A stretch of DNA of 44,047 nt. Source: an uncultured Altererythrobacter sp. Its GTDB lineage: Bacteria > Pseudomonadota > Alphaproteobacteria > Sphingomonadales > Sphingomonadaceae. The stretch lies in contig CAMPIX010000019.1 of assembly GCA_946886565.1 (NCBI GenBank), positions 1-44,047 of the forward strand, read 5' to 3'. The notes beneath the pieces are model-generated. The model did no database searches, was not told where the DNA came from, and saw only the letters and a list, made by a program, of their open reading frames with translations. Positions within the stretch are counted from its first letter, which is position 1, and the number at the start of each line of letters is the position of its first letter. Below are positions 36,620 through 44,047 of this stretch, one piece after another. Position numbers and translations under genes: made by a program.

Positions 36620-37753
36620 ATGTCCATCTCGTGTCTCTCGGATTTGACCGATGCCGGCGCCGCACCGCGGATCGTGCTTAAGATCGGCTCCTCGCTGCTG
36701 GTCGATGGGGCGGGCAACGCGCGGTGCGAATGGCTCGATTCGGTCGCGGGCGAGATCGCCGCACTGCGGCGCGCGGGGCAGCACGTGGTGGTGGTGAGCT
36801 CGGGCGCGATCGCGCTCGGGGCCTCGCGGCTCGGGCTCGAGAAGGGCGGCCGCGGCAGTCTTGCCGATGCGCAGGCGGCGGCTTCGGTCGGCCAGATCGC
36901 GCTTGCCTCGCTGTGGTCGGACAAGCTCGCCGCCCAGGGGCTGACCGCGGCGCAATTGCTGCTGACGCTCGACGATCTGGAAGATCGCCGCCGCTATCTC
37001 AACGCCTCCTCCACGCTGGCGCGGCTGCTCGAAAGCGGCGCGGTGCCCGTGGTCAACGAGAACGACAGCGTCGCGACCGCCGAAATCCGCTTCGGCGACA
37101 ACGACCGCCTCGCCGCACGCGTCGCGCAGGCCGCACGCGCCGATGCAGTGCTGCTGTTGTCCGACGTCGACGGGCTCTACGACCGCAATCCGCGCGAGGC
37201 GGGGGCGCGGCTGGTCCCGCTGGTCGAGGGGATCGACGACACGGTGCGCGCGATGGCCGACGGCGGCTCGGGCTCGGGGCTCGGCTCGGGCGGCATGACG
37301 TCGAAATTGCAGGCGGCGGAGATCGCCGAGCGCGCCGGGATCGCGCTGGCGATCGTCAACGGCACCCACGCCGCGCCGATTGCGCGAGCGCTCGACAGCG
37401 GCACCGGCACGCTGTTCCTCCCGCGCCGCCGCGATCGCGCGCGCAAGGCGTGGCTCGGCGGGCGGATGCGGCTGAAGGGCGCGCTCACGGTCGACGCGGG
37501 CTGCGCTGCGGCGCTGTCGGAGGGCGGCAGCCTGCTCGCCGCGGGGATTACGGTAGTCGAAGGCGATTTCGCGCGCGGCGATGCGGTCGCGATCCACGAC
37601 GCAGGCGGCCGCGCCATCGCGCACGGTCTCGCCGAATACGCGGCCGCCGAGTGCGCCGCGCTCAAGGGCCGGCGCAGCGCCGAGCATGCCGAAGTGCTCG
37701 GCTACGCCCCGCGCGCGGCGGTGATCCACCGCGACCATATGGTGCTGCTGTGA
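36620..37753 (+). CDS. proB: Glutamate 5-kinase
   Basis: First enzyme of proline synthesis, 377 residues. The amino-acid kinase domain (about 15-265) shows VLKIGSSLL, VVVVSSGAIALGASRL, VPVVNENDSVAT and FGDNDRLAARVAQAARAD, and the Gly-rich GTGGMTSK-like loop here reads GSGGMTSKLQAAEIA. The C-terminal PUA domain spans about 280-377 (GALTVDAGCAAAL). The stop overlaps the GTG of the next gene. proA is not in the window. Confidence 0.96.
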   Translation: MSISCLSDLTDAGAAPRIVLKIGSSLLVDGAGNARCEWLDSVAGEIAALRRAGQHVVVVSSGAIALGASRLGLEKGGRGSLADAQAAASVGQIALASLWSDKLAAQGLTAAQLLLTLDDLEDRRRYLNASSTLARLLESGAVPVVNENDSVATAEIRFGDNDRLAARVAQAARADAVLLLSDVDGLYDRNPREAGARLVPLVEGIDDTVRAMADGGSGSGLGSGGMTSKLQAAEIAERAGIALAIVNGTHAAPIARALDSGTGTLFLPRRRDRARKAWLGGRMRLKGALTVDAGCAAALSEGGSLLAAGITVVEGDFARGDAVAIHDAGGRAIAHGLAEYAAAECAALKGRRSAEHAEVLGYAPRAAVIHRDHMVLL

Positions 37754-38661
37754 CGCTCGCGCTCACCGGCGGGACCGGCTTCGTCGGGCGGGCGACGCTC
37801 GATGCGCTCGCGCGGCACGGGCTCGCGGCGCGCGCGCTTGCGCGCACGGTGCCCAGGGACCGGCGCAAGGGCGTCGAATGGGTGGCGGGCGGCCTCTCGG
37901 ATCGTGCGGCGCTCGCCCGGCTGGTCGAGGGCGCGGAGGCGGTGATCCATATCGCCGGCCTGACCACTGCGCTCGATCCGGCGCATTTCGAGGAGCCCAA
38001 CGTCGCCGGGACGATGGCGCTGATCGAAGTGGCGAAAGAGCTGGGCGTGAAACGCTTCGTCTTCGTCTCCTCGCTCGCCGCACGCCGGCCCGACCTCTCG
38101 GCCTACGGCGCCTCGAAGGCGCGCGCGGAGAAGATCGTCGCCGCGAGCGGGCTCGACTGGACGATCGTGCGCCCGCCCGCGGTCTACGGCCCGCGCGACA
38201 GGGACATGTTCGAGCTGTTCCGTGCTGCGCGCCGCGGCGTGGTGCCGATGCCGCCGCCGGGCCGCGCCTCGATGATCCACGTCGACGACCTGGCCGAGCT
38301 GCTGCTTGCGCTGGTGCCCGGCAGCGAGGCCGTCAGCGGCATGACCTTCGAGCCCGACGACGGATACGAAGGCGGCTGGCAGCACCGCGAATTGGCGCGC
38401 GCGATCGGCTGGGCGGTCGGCAAGCGCCCGTGGGTGCCGCACCTGTCGCGCGGCACGCTCGACTGGCTCTCTCGCGCCGATTGCGCCGTGCGGCGAAGCA
38501 AGGCGCGGCTCACGCCCGATCGGGTGAGCTATATGACTCACCCGGATTGGGTGGCCGACCCGGGGAAGGCGGTGCCCGCGCGTATCTGGAAGCCGCGCAT
38601 CGCTACCCGCGAGGGCCTGAAAGCCACCGCGCAGTGGTATCGGGACCAGCGCTGGCTGTGA
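37750..38661 (+). CDS. NAD(P)-dependent epimerase/dehydratase (extended SDR)
   Basis: 303 residues from the GTG at 37750 (GTGA overlap with proB). The nucleotide loop is TGGTGFVG; VEGAEAVIHIAG and VFVSSLAARRPDLSAYGASKARAE contain the catalytic Ser and YGASK; VRPPAVYGPRD follows. Substrate is not evident: family relatives act on nucleotide sugars, flavonoids or quinone-linked complex I subunits. Co-translation with proB is conserved by position only; no functional link is obvious. A family A repeat starts one base after the stop. Confidence 0.88.
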   Translation: MTLALTGGTGFVGRATLDALARHGLAARALARTVPRDRRKGVEWVAGGLSDRAALARLVEGAEAVIHIAGLTTALDPAHFEEPNVAGTMALIEVAKELGVKRFVFVSSLAARRPDLSAYGASKARAEKIVAASGLDWTIVRPPAVYGPRDRDMFELFRAARRGVVPMPPPGRASMIHVDDLAELLLALVPGSEAVSGMTFEPDDGYEGGWQHRELARAIGWAVGKRPWVPHLSRGTLDWLSRADCAVRRSKARLTPDRVSYMTHPDWVADPGKAVPARIWKPRIATREGLKATAQWYRDQRWL

Positions 38662-38816
38662 TCCTCCCCGGCACGGGGAGGGGGACCGCGGCGCGCAGCG
38701 CCGGGGTGGAGGGGCACAGGCGATTGCTCACGACGGTGAGGGCAGGAGCAATCTGCACCCGCCCCTCCACCCCGACGCCTGCGGCGCCGCGGTCCCCCGC
38801 CCCCGGGGGGGGAGGA
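38662..38816 (+). repeat. Palindromic intergenic repeat, family A copy 3
   Basis: Ends TCCTCCCCGGCACGGGGAGG (left) and its imperfect complement (right), inner arms GTGGAGGGGC and GCCCCTCCAC. The centre CACAGGCGATTGCTCACGA matches copy 1 except at one base. It fills the gap between the convergent epimerase and cysH stops exactly, as copy 1 does between map and ccmB. Confidence 0.8.
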
Positions 38817-39611
38817 TTAAAAAGCCGGGTCGTAGCCCGGGGGCAGCTCGCCGTCGGGGGTGAGCGGGGTGTGGATGCCGCACTCGGTCTTGTCCCAGCC
38901 CTTCCACCGGCCCGAGCGCGGGTCCTCGCCCGGCGCGACCTTGTGGGTGCACGGGCTGCAACCGATCGAGGGATAGCCCTGCGCGACCAGCGGGTGCGGC
39001 GGCAACTCGTGCTCGGCGATATAGGCGGCGAGGTCCTCGGCGCTCCAGTCGATCAGCGGGTTGATCTTGAGGCGCCCCTGCGCATCCGAGGTGTCGATCT
39101 CGAACCGCGGCAGGTTGGCGCGGGTCGCGGACTGGAACGCCTTGCGCCCGGTCAGCGTCGCGTCGTACCCCGCCAGCGCTGCGGCGAGCGGCAGCACCTT
39201 GCGGATCTCGCAGCAGCCGTCGGGGTCGTAGGACCAGCGCAGCCCGCTCTCGTCGCGCGCGGCCAGCAGGCCGGGATCGGGCCGCAGGTTGACCAGCCCG
39301 GTCAGCCCGAGCCGTTCGACCAGCGCGTCGCGATAGGCGAGCGTTTCGGGAAAGTGCTTGCCGGTCTCGAGAAACAGCACCGGCAGCGCCGGATCGATCC
39401 GCGAGATCAGGTGAAGCAATACCGCGCTTTCCGCGCCGAAGCTCGAAACCGTGGCAAGTTCGCCGACGAGCCCGTCCTCGATCACCGCGCGCAGCATCTC
39501 GGCCGTGTCTGAACCGCGGAACATGCGGTTGAGGCGGATCGCGTCGGCGTCGCTGAAGCGCGCGGCGGTGTCGATCCTGTCCTTCACCCGCAAGGGATCG
39601 GCCTCAGCCAT
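38817..39611 (-). CDS. cysH: Assimilatory APS reductase ([4Fe-4S] type CysH)
   Basis: Reduces adenylylsulfate to sulfite with thioredoxin, 264 residues. The PP-loop-like segment is TVSSFGAESAVLLHL and the substrate block TGRKAFQSATRANLP. Cysteine pairs DGCCEIRK and GCSPCTHKV ligate a [4Fe-4S] cluster, which marks APS rather than PAPS reductase, and ECGIH near the C-terminus carries the catalytic Cys. The ATG overlaps the DUF934 stop within ATGGCTGA. Last gene of the operon. Confidence 0.94.
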   Translation of the reverse strand: MAEADPLRVKDRIDTAARFSDADAIRLNRMFRGSDTAEMLRAVIEDGLVGELATVSSFGAESAVLLHLISRIDPALPVLFLETGKHFPETLAYRDALVERLGLTGLVNLRPDPGLLAARDESGLRWSYDPDGCCEIRKVLPLAAALAGYDATLTGRKAFQSATRANLPRFEIDTSDAQGRLKINPLIDWSAEDLAAYIAEHELPPHPLVAQGYPSIGCSPCTHKVAPGEDPRSGRWKGWDKTECGIHTPLTPDGELPPGYDPAF

Positions 39612-40062
39612 GGCGGAGCTTCCAGATCGGCACTGCGTCGTCCGCGGCCTCCTGATAGACGTAGGGATAGCGGTTCAGGGTGGCCTCGACGTCCTCGCGC
39701 TTCATCGGCGCGTCGGGGGCGAAGCTGTCGAAGCCGCAGCGGCGCATGAAGAACACCAGATCGACCAGCACGTCGCCGGTCGCCTTGATCTCGCCGGTGT
39801 AGCCTGCCTCGCGCAGGATGCGCGCGGTCGAGAACCCGCGGCCGTCGCGGAACCGGGGGAAGTCGATCTCGACCAGCCTCACGCGGCCCAGATGCGGAAT
39901 GAGCTGCTCGACGTCCTCGCCCGCCTCGATCCGCACCGAGGAGGCGTTGTCCTGCTCGAGAAAGCCGTCGAGCGACACCGCGGGCTCGTCGGCCGGGGTG
40001 TCGTCGCGAAAGCGCAGCCAGTCGGCGTCGAACGCCTCGTCGGTCACAACACGATCAGCCAT
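39604..40062 (-). CDS. DUF934 protein of the sulfite-reduction operon
   Basis: 152 residues, standing between cysI and cysH as in many proteobacteria. LVEIDFPRFRDGRGFSTARILRE is the family hallmark, followed by GEIKATGDVLVDLVFFMRRCGFDSF. It is soluble, without a cofactor motif I recognise. The family is annotated as probably involved in sulfite reduction; the biochemical role is unknown. The start ATG overlaps the cysI stop in ATGGCTGA, and the same 8-mer forms the junction with cysH. Confidence 0.9.
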   Translation of the reverse strand: MADRVVTDEAFDADWLRFRDDTPADEPAVSLDGFLEQDNASSVRIEAGEDVEQLIPHLGRVRLVEIDFPRFRDGRGFSTARILREAGYTGEIKATGDVLVDLVFFMRRCGFDSFAPDAPMKREDVEATLNRYPYVYQEAADDAVPIWKLRHG

Positions 40063-41689
40063 AGATCGCCTCCTTGAAGCCATCCATGCCGACCCGGCGG
40101 TAGGTGTCGATGAAGCGCTCGCCCGACTGGCGGATCGTGCGGTACTGCTCGACCGCTCGCTCGACCGCGTCGACGATGCCGTCTTCGTCGAAGCCGGGGC
40201 CGGCGATCTTCGCCTGCGTGGTCTCCTCGTCGCCCGAGCCGCCGAGCAGGAGCTGGTAGCTTTCCTTGCCCTTCCGGTCGACGCCGAGGATGCCGATGTT
40301 GCCCGCGTGATGGTGGCCGCAGGCGTTGATGCAGCCCGAGATCTTGATCTTGAGCTCGCCCAGATCGGCCTGCCGATCCGCATCGGCGAAGCGCTGCGCG
40401 ATCTTCTGCGCGAGCGGGATCGAGCGCGCGTTGGCGAGGCTGCAATAGTCGAGCCCGGGGCACGCGATGATGTCGCTCACGAGGTCGAGGTTGGCGTCGG
40501 CGAGACCCGCCCCGACCAGCGCCTGCCACACCGCGTAGAGATCCTGCTTGCGCACATGCGGCAGCACGAGGTTCTGCGCATGCGTAGCGCGCAGCTCGTC
40601 GAAGCTGTACTTCTCGGCTAGGTCGGCGACGAGCTCCATCTGCTCGGCCGAGATATCGCCGGGAATGCCGCCAATCGGCTTGAGGCTGATATTGGCGATC
40701 GCGTAGCCGGGCGCCTTGTGCGCGGCGACCTGATGGCGCACCCAGAGCGCGAAATCGGGGTCGGACAGGTCGAGCTCGTCCGGCAGACCGTCCTCGAACG
40801 GGGGCGGCGCGAAGTAGCTTTCGATCCGGTCGTACTCGGCCTGCGGGAAATCGTGCCCAAGCGAGAGGAAATGCGCGAACGCCTCTTCGACCTGGCGGGT
40901 GAACTCCTCCTGCCCGAGATCGTGGACGAGGATCTTCATCCGCTGCTTGTGGATGTTGTCACGCCGCGCGTGGCGGTTCCACACGCGCAGCACCGCCTGC
41001 AAGTAGCTGAGGATCTGGTGCGTCGGCAGGAACTCGCGGATGCGATAGGCGATGAACGGCGTGCGCCCCATGCCGCCGCCGGCATAGACCTCGAAGCCGA
41101 TCTCGCCGGCGTCGTTCTGCACGATCCGGAGCGCGAAATCGTGCCACCGCAGCGCCGCGCGATCCTCTTTCGACGCGATCACCGCGATCTTGAACTTGCG
41201 CGGCAGATAGCTGAATTCGGGCATGAACGTCGTCATCTGCCGCAGCATCTCGGCCCACGGGCGCGGGTCGATCAACTCGCCGGCGGTGGCGCCGGCATAC
41301 TGGTCGGCGCTAATGTTGCGGATCGATTCGCCGCTGGTCTGGATCGCGTGCATCTCGACTTCGGCGAGATCGGCGAGAATGTCGGGCGCTTCGGCCAGCT
41401 TGATCCAGTTGTACTGGATGTTCTGCCGGGTGGTGAAATGGCCGTAGCCCCGGTCGTAGGTGCGCGCGATATGCGCGAGCCGGCGCATCTGCCGCGAGTT
41501 GAGCGTTCCGTAAGGGATCGCCACGCGCAGCATATAGGCGTGGAGCTGGAGATAGAGCCCGTTCTTGAGCCGCAGCGGCTTGAACTGGTCGTCGTTCATC
41601 TGCCCGGCGATCCGGCGGCGCACCTGATCGCGGAATTCCTCCACGCGCGCGTCGACCATCGCCTGGTCGTATTGGTCGTACTTATACAT
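40055..41689 (-). CDS. cysI: Sulfite reductase haemoprotein (siroheme, [4Fe-4S])
   Basis: Six-electron reduction of sulfite to sulfide. 544 residues with two ferredoxin-like/sirohaem repeats. Cluster and sirohaem ligands are in CPGLDYCSLANARS and SGCINACGHHHAGNIG, and RHTTRQNIQ-like sequence here is GHFTTRQNIQYNW. No CysJ flavoprotein is adjacent, so a ferredoxin may be the donor. The ATG at 41689 follows the family B repeat and has no strong Shine-Dalgarno sequence. Confidence 0.94.
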   Translation of the reverse strand: MYKYDQYDQAMVDARVEEFRDQVRRRIAGQMNDDQFKPLRLKNGLYLQLHAYMLRVAIPYGTLNSRQMRRLAHIARTYDRGYGHFTTRQNIQYNWIKLAEAPDILADLAEVEMHAIQTSGESIRNISADQYAGATAGELIDPRPWAEMLRQMTTFMPEFSYLPRKFKIAVIASKEDRAALRWHDFALRIVQNDAGEIGFEVYAGGGMGRTPFIAYRIREFLPTHQILSYLQAVLRVWNRHARRDNIHKQRMKILVHDLGQEEFTRQVEEAFAHFLSLGHDFPQAEYDRIESYFAPPPFEDGLPDELDLSDPDFALWVRHQVAAHKAPGYAIANISLKPIGGIPGDISAEQMELVADLAEKYSFDELRATHAQNLVLPHVRKQDLYAVWQALVGAGLADANLDLVSDIIACPGLDYCSLANARSIPLAQKIAQRFADADRQADLGELKIKISGCINACGHHHAGNIGILGVDRKGKESYQLLLGGSGDEETTQAKIAGPGFDEDGIVDAVERAVEQYRTIRQSGERFIDTYRRVGMDGFKEAIYG

Positions 41690-41703
41690 GAGCGGTGCTT
41701 TCC

Positions 41704-41841
41704 GTCCTTCGAGACGCGTCCTCAGCCTGCGGCTTCGGCCGCTCCTCAGGATGAACGGGTGTTGGGAGATGCGACCCAACCCACATCCGCTCGTCCTGAG
41801 GAGACCTTGAAGCCGAAGGCTGAAAGGTCGTCTCGAAGGAC
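41704..41841 (+). repeat. Palindromic intergenic repeat, family B copy 2
   Basis: Terminal arms GTCCTTCGAGACG and CGTCTCGAAGGAC are perfect; inner arms GCTCCTCAGGATGA and TCGTCCTGAGGAG and a central TTGGG-N8-CCCAA hairpin match copy 1 in layout. Unlike copy 1 it is inside an operon, between DUF2849 and cysI. Confidence 0.85.
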
Positions 41842-41863
41842 AGGTGGGAGGCTGTGCGGGTCA

Positions 41864-42160
41864 TCAGATCACCCAGCTGCCGATCGAGGGATCGGCGGGT
41901 TTGAGAGTCAAGTCCGGGCGGACGGTGGGGCCGAGCGCGCGGACGCGGTCCTTGATGTGCGCGGGGCGCACGCCGCGGTCGGTCTCCTCCGCGTCGATCA
42001 CGTAGGGGCCGTTGACCCGCTGCGCGGCTTCCTCGCGGTGCGCGACCGCCTCGGCCTGTTCGCCCGCGTCGACCGCGTCCTCGACGTGGATCGACCAGTC
42101 GACGCCGGTCCACCAAACGACCGCGCCGGTCTTGAGATCGTTGCCGGTGATCACCCTCAT
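41864..42160 (-). CDS. DUF2849 protein
   Basis: 98 residues, start MRVITGNDLKTGAVVWW, which with the following HREEAAQRVNGPYVIDAEE is characteristic of DUF2849. These small proteins occur between cobA/cysG and cysI in alphaproteobacterial sulfite-reduction operons; function unknown. It overlaps the cobA stop as ATGA. Downstream, a 138-bp repeat separates it from cysI. Confidence 0.88.
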   Translation of the reverse strand: MRVITGNDLKTGAVVWWTGVDWSIHVEDAVDAGEQAEAVAHREEAAQRVNGPYVIDAEETDRGVRPAHIKDRVRALGPTVRPDLTLKPADPSIGSWVI

Positions 42161-42915
42161 GCCGAAACCCCCGCTGCGAGCGCGGCCATGTGCGCATCCT
42201 CGCGCGCGGTGACCTCGCCGATCACGATCAGCGCGGGGCTTTGCACCCGCTCGGCCTCAACCAGTCGGGGCAGGGCGGCCAGCGGCCCGCGCAGCACGCG
42301 CATCTCGGGGCGGCAGGCGTTCTCGATCACCGCCAGCGGCATGTCGGGCGCGAGGCCGTCGGCCATCAGCTTCTCGGCGATCTGGGGCGCGGTCTTGACG
42401 CCCATGTAGATCACCAGCGTGCGGTGCTTGCCCGCGAGGCCGGCCCAGTCCTGATCGCTCAGGCCCTTGCACTGGCCGGCGACGAAGCTGACCACGCTGG
42501 CCGCATCGCGGTGGGTGAGCGCGATCTGCGCAGCGGCCGCCGCGCCGTTGGCGGCGCTGATCCCGGGGACGATCTCGACCGGAACGCCAGCGGCGCGGCA
42601 CGCCTCGGCCTCCTCGCCGCCGCGTCCGAACACGAGCGGGTCGCCGCCCTTCAGCCGCACCACGCTCCGCCCGCGGCGCGCCTCGCGCACCAGCAGCGCG
42701 CAGATGTCTTCCTGCGGCAGGGTGTGATGCGCGCGGCGCTTGGCGACCGAGACGAGCTCGGCGTCGCGCGGGGCGAGCGCGAGCACGGCGGGATCGACGA
42801 GGCCGTCGTGGACGACGATCTCGGCGCGTTCGAGCAGCCGCGCGGCGCGCAGCGTCAGCAGGTCCGGGTCGCCGGGCCCTGCGCCGACCAGATAGACGGT
42901 TCCGACATTTTCCAT
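42157..42915 (-). CDS. cobA: Uroporphyrinogen-III C-methyltransferase
   Basis: SAM-dependent double methylation of uroporphyrinogen III to precorrin-2, the first step to the sirohaem used by CysI. 252 residues. VYLVGAGPGDPDLLTLRA, the GGDPLVFGRGGEEAEA loop and EIVPGISAANGAAA are family signatures. It is the CysG C-terminal domain alone; the oxidase/ferrochelatase domain is absent from the window. First gene of the sulfite operon. Confidence 0.94.
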   Translation of the reverse strand: MENVGTVYLVGAGPGDPDLLTLRAARLLERAEIVVHDGLVDPAVLALAPRDAELVSVAKRRAHHTLPQEDICALLVREARRGRSVVRLKGGDPLVFGRGGEEAEACRAAGVPVEIVPGISAANGAAAAAQIALTHRDAASVVSFVAGQCKGLSDQDWAGLAGKHRTLVIYMGVKTAPQIAEKLMADGLAPDMPLAVIENACRPEMRVLRGPLAALPRLVEAERVQSPALIVIGEVTAREDAHMAALAAGVSA

Positions 42916-43014
42916 GCCCGGCTAGATGCTCGCCGGGCCGCGCGCGCGCCAACGAGAATGGATGTCAGTCCGGCTAGGATTGGTTTTGAAAGCGCGGATA
43001 GGCGCGCGGCAAGC

Positions 43015-44047
43015 CTAGCTTTCGCGCGCCTCGCTGGTGTCGAACCGCTGCGAAAGGGTGGCGATAAGCCGTTCGAACTGCTCGCTGTTTCGCAGGTTGA
43101 TATCGCGCTGGGGGAAGGGCAGCTCGATCTCGTGCTCCTGGAACAGTTGCCACACGCGCTTGAGCACGCCCGAGCGCGCGCCGCTCACGCCTTCCTCGGG
43201 ATCGGTGATCCAGAATCTGATCTCGAAATCGACCGAACTTTCGCCGAACCCCATCAACAGCACCCTCGGTTCGGGCGTCTCGAGCACGCGCGGCGCATCG
43301 CGCGCGGCCTCGTACATCAGCTTCTCGGCGAGCTCGAGGTCGGTGTCGTACGCCACGCCGACGGGCGCCTTCACCCGCACCTCGCGCGAGCTGTAGGACC
43401 AGTTCTCGACCTGATTGATCATCAGGTTCTCGTTGGGAATCAGATATTCCTTGCGGTCGCGGGTGACGATCGAGATCGCGCGGATGCCGATCTTGCGGAT
43501 CTGGCCGAAGCTCTCGTTCCCCGCCATATCGGCGACCGCGATCACGTCGCCCGGCTTGATCGACTTGTCCATCAGCAGGATGATCCCCGCGATCAGGTTG
43601 CCGAACGTCTTCTGCAGCCCAAACCCGATCGCCAGCCCGAACGCGCCCGAGAACACCGCCAGCGCGGTGAGGTCGATTCCCAGCAGATCGATCGCGAGGA
43701 AACCGGCCAGCGCCCAGATGAGGATGTTGACGATCTTTTCGGCGAGCAATTGCTGCGTCGGATCGAGCCGCTTGATGCGGCGGACCAGCCGCCGCCCGAG
43801 CTTGCTGGCGAACCACGCGCCCACCAGCACCAGCACGATGATCGCCGAAAGGATCAGCACGTCCCACAGCGAAACGCGAAATGCGCCGAGGCCGAGCGCC
43901 CACGAATCGAGTTCGGCGACGACGTCGCCCAAGGTCGCGCTCTGCTGCGAAACCGCGTTCTTGAGGCCCTCGGCGGCGCCCACCTCCTCCGCAGCGGTTC
44001 CGGTCGGCGTCGCGGCTGGGGCGGGGGCCGGATCGGCGGGCTGGGAT
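43015..44047 (-). CDS. MscS-family mechanosensitive channel, 5' end beyond window
   Basis: Osmotic-release channel of the inner membrane. The visible 343 or so codons show two membrane segments (around VLILSAIIVLVLVGAWFA and IVNILIWALAGFLAIDLLG), the pore helix AVFSGAFGLAIGFGLQKTFGN with the Gly/Ala packing of MscS TM3, then the beta domain GDVIAVADMAG and the alpha/beta C-terminal domain. The frame is open to the right edge through an Ala/Pro/Thr-rich stretch, so the true start is outside; GTG at 43983 is a possible but less likely start. Confidence 0.88.
   Translation of the reverse strand, partial: SQPADPAPAPAATPTGTAAEEVGAAEGLKNAVSQQSATLGDVVAELDSWALGLGAFRVSLWDVLILSAIIVLVLVGAWFASKLGRRLVRRIKRLDPTQQLLAEKIVNILIWALAGFLAIDLLGIDLTALAVFSGAFGLAIGFGLQKTFGNLIAGIILLMDKSIKPGDVIAVADMAGNESFGQIRKIGIRAISIVTRDRKEYLIPNENLMINQVENWSYSSREVRVKAPVGVAYDTDLELAEKLMYEAARDAPRVLETPEPRVLLMGFGESSVDFEIRFWITDPEEGVSGARSGVLKRVWQLFQEHEIELPFPQRDINLRNSEQFERLIATLSQRFDTSEARES

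Overview
The window is about 44 kb of GC-rich, gene-dense chromosomal core from an alphaproteobacterium. Gene content and order point to Sphingomonadales, probably the Erythrobacteraceae; this is inferred from family resemblance, not from a search. The signs are the ftsI-murE-murF-mraY-murD-ftsW-murG-murC-murB-ddl-ftsQ-ftsA-ftsZ order, an ArgC of the short type, the cobA-DUF2849-cysI-DUF934-cysH sulfite operon, FtsZ with a very long acidic linker, and abundant short palindromic intergenic repeats. I see no transposase, integrase, phage gene or CRISPR array, and no block of unusual codon use.

Layout. Positions 1-3255 (minus strand) hold a P-II protein gene cut by the window edge and preceded by a sigma-54-type promoter, then argC, an orphan SH3-domain protein and leucyl aminopeptidase. 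Positions 3287-4982 (plus) hold a DUF3298/RsiV-like lipoprotein and methionine aminopeptidase. Positions 5143-8373 hold ccmA-ccmB (haem export), a pterin-carbinolamine dehydratase, a short-chain dehydrogenase and an AlkA-type glycosylase. Positions 8465-11182 (plus) hold a [2Fe-2S] ferredoxin, cysteine synthase and two uncharacterised membrane or periplasmic proteins.

Positions 11515-30392 are a full division and cell-wall (dcw) cluster: mraZ, rsmH, ftsL, ftsI, murE, murF, mraY, murD, ftsW, murG, murC, murB, ddl, ftsQ, ftsA, ftsZ. Nearly every junction is an ATGA or GTGA stop/start overlap, so translation is probably coupled from mraZ to ftsA. Only ftsZ has its own upstream region (122 bp), and that holds a perfect DnaA box and a GANTC site. 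A 10-bp-phased array of AGGGN-like boxes upstream of mraZ looks like an MraZ operator.

Positions 30450-34921 (plus) hold envelope proteins: a TPR/SPOR protein, a YbjN-like protein, a Bax-inhibitor-1 family membrane protein ending in a strong terminator, and a polyproline lipoprotein that shares an octapeptide with the SPOR protein. tRNA-Ala(CGC) follows, then obgE, proB and an extended-SDR epimerase. Positions 38817-42915 (minus) form an assimilatory sulfate-reduction operon (cobA, DUF2849, cysI, DUF934, cysH), which works with the cysK gene at 9025. A mechanosensitive channel gene runs off the right edge.

No gene set here is convincingly a new system. The observations most worth following are regulatory: a recurrent -10-like element 12-13 nt upstream of start codons that lack a Shine-Dalgarno sequence (candidate leaderless mRNAs), the MraZ box array, the DnaA box at ftsZ, three families of palindromic intergenic repeats (one of which seems to supply a -35 element to proB), and a pair of facing hairpins with compensatory changes between tRNA-Ala and obgE.
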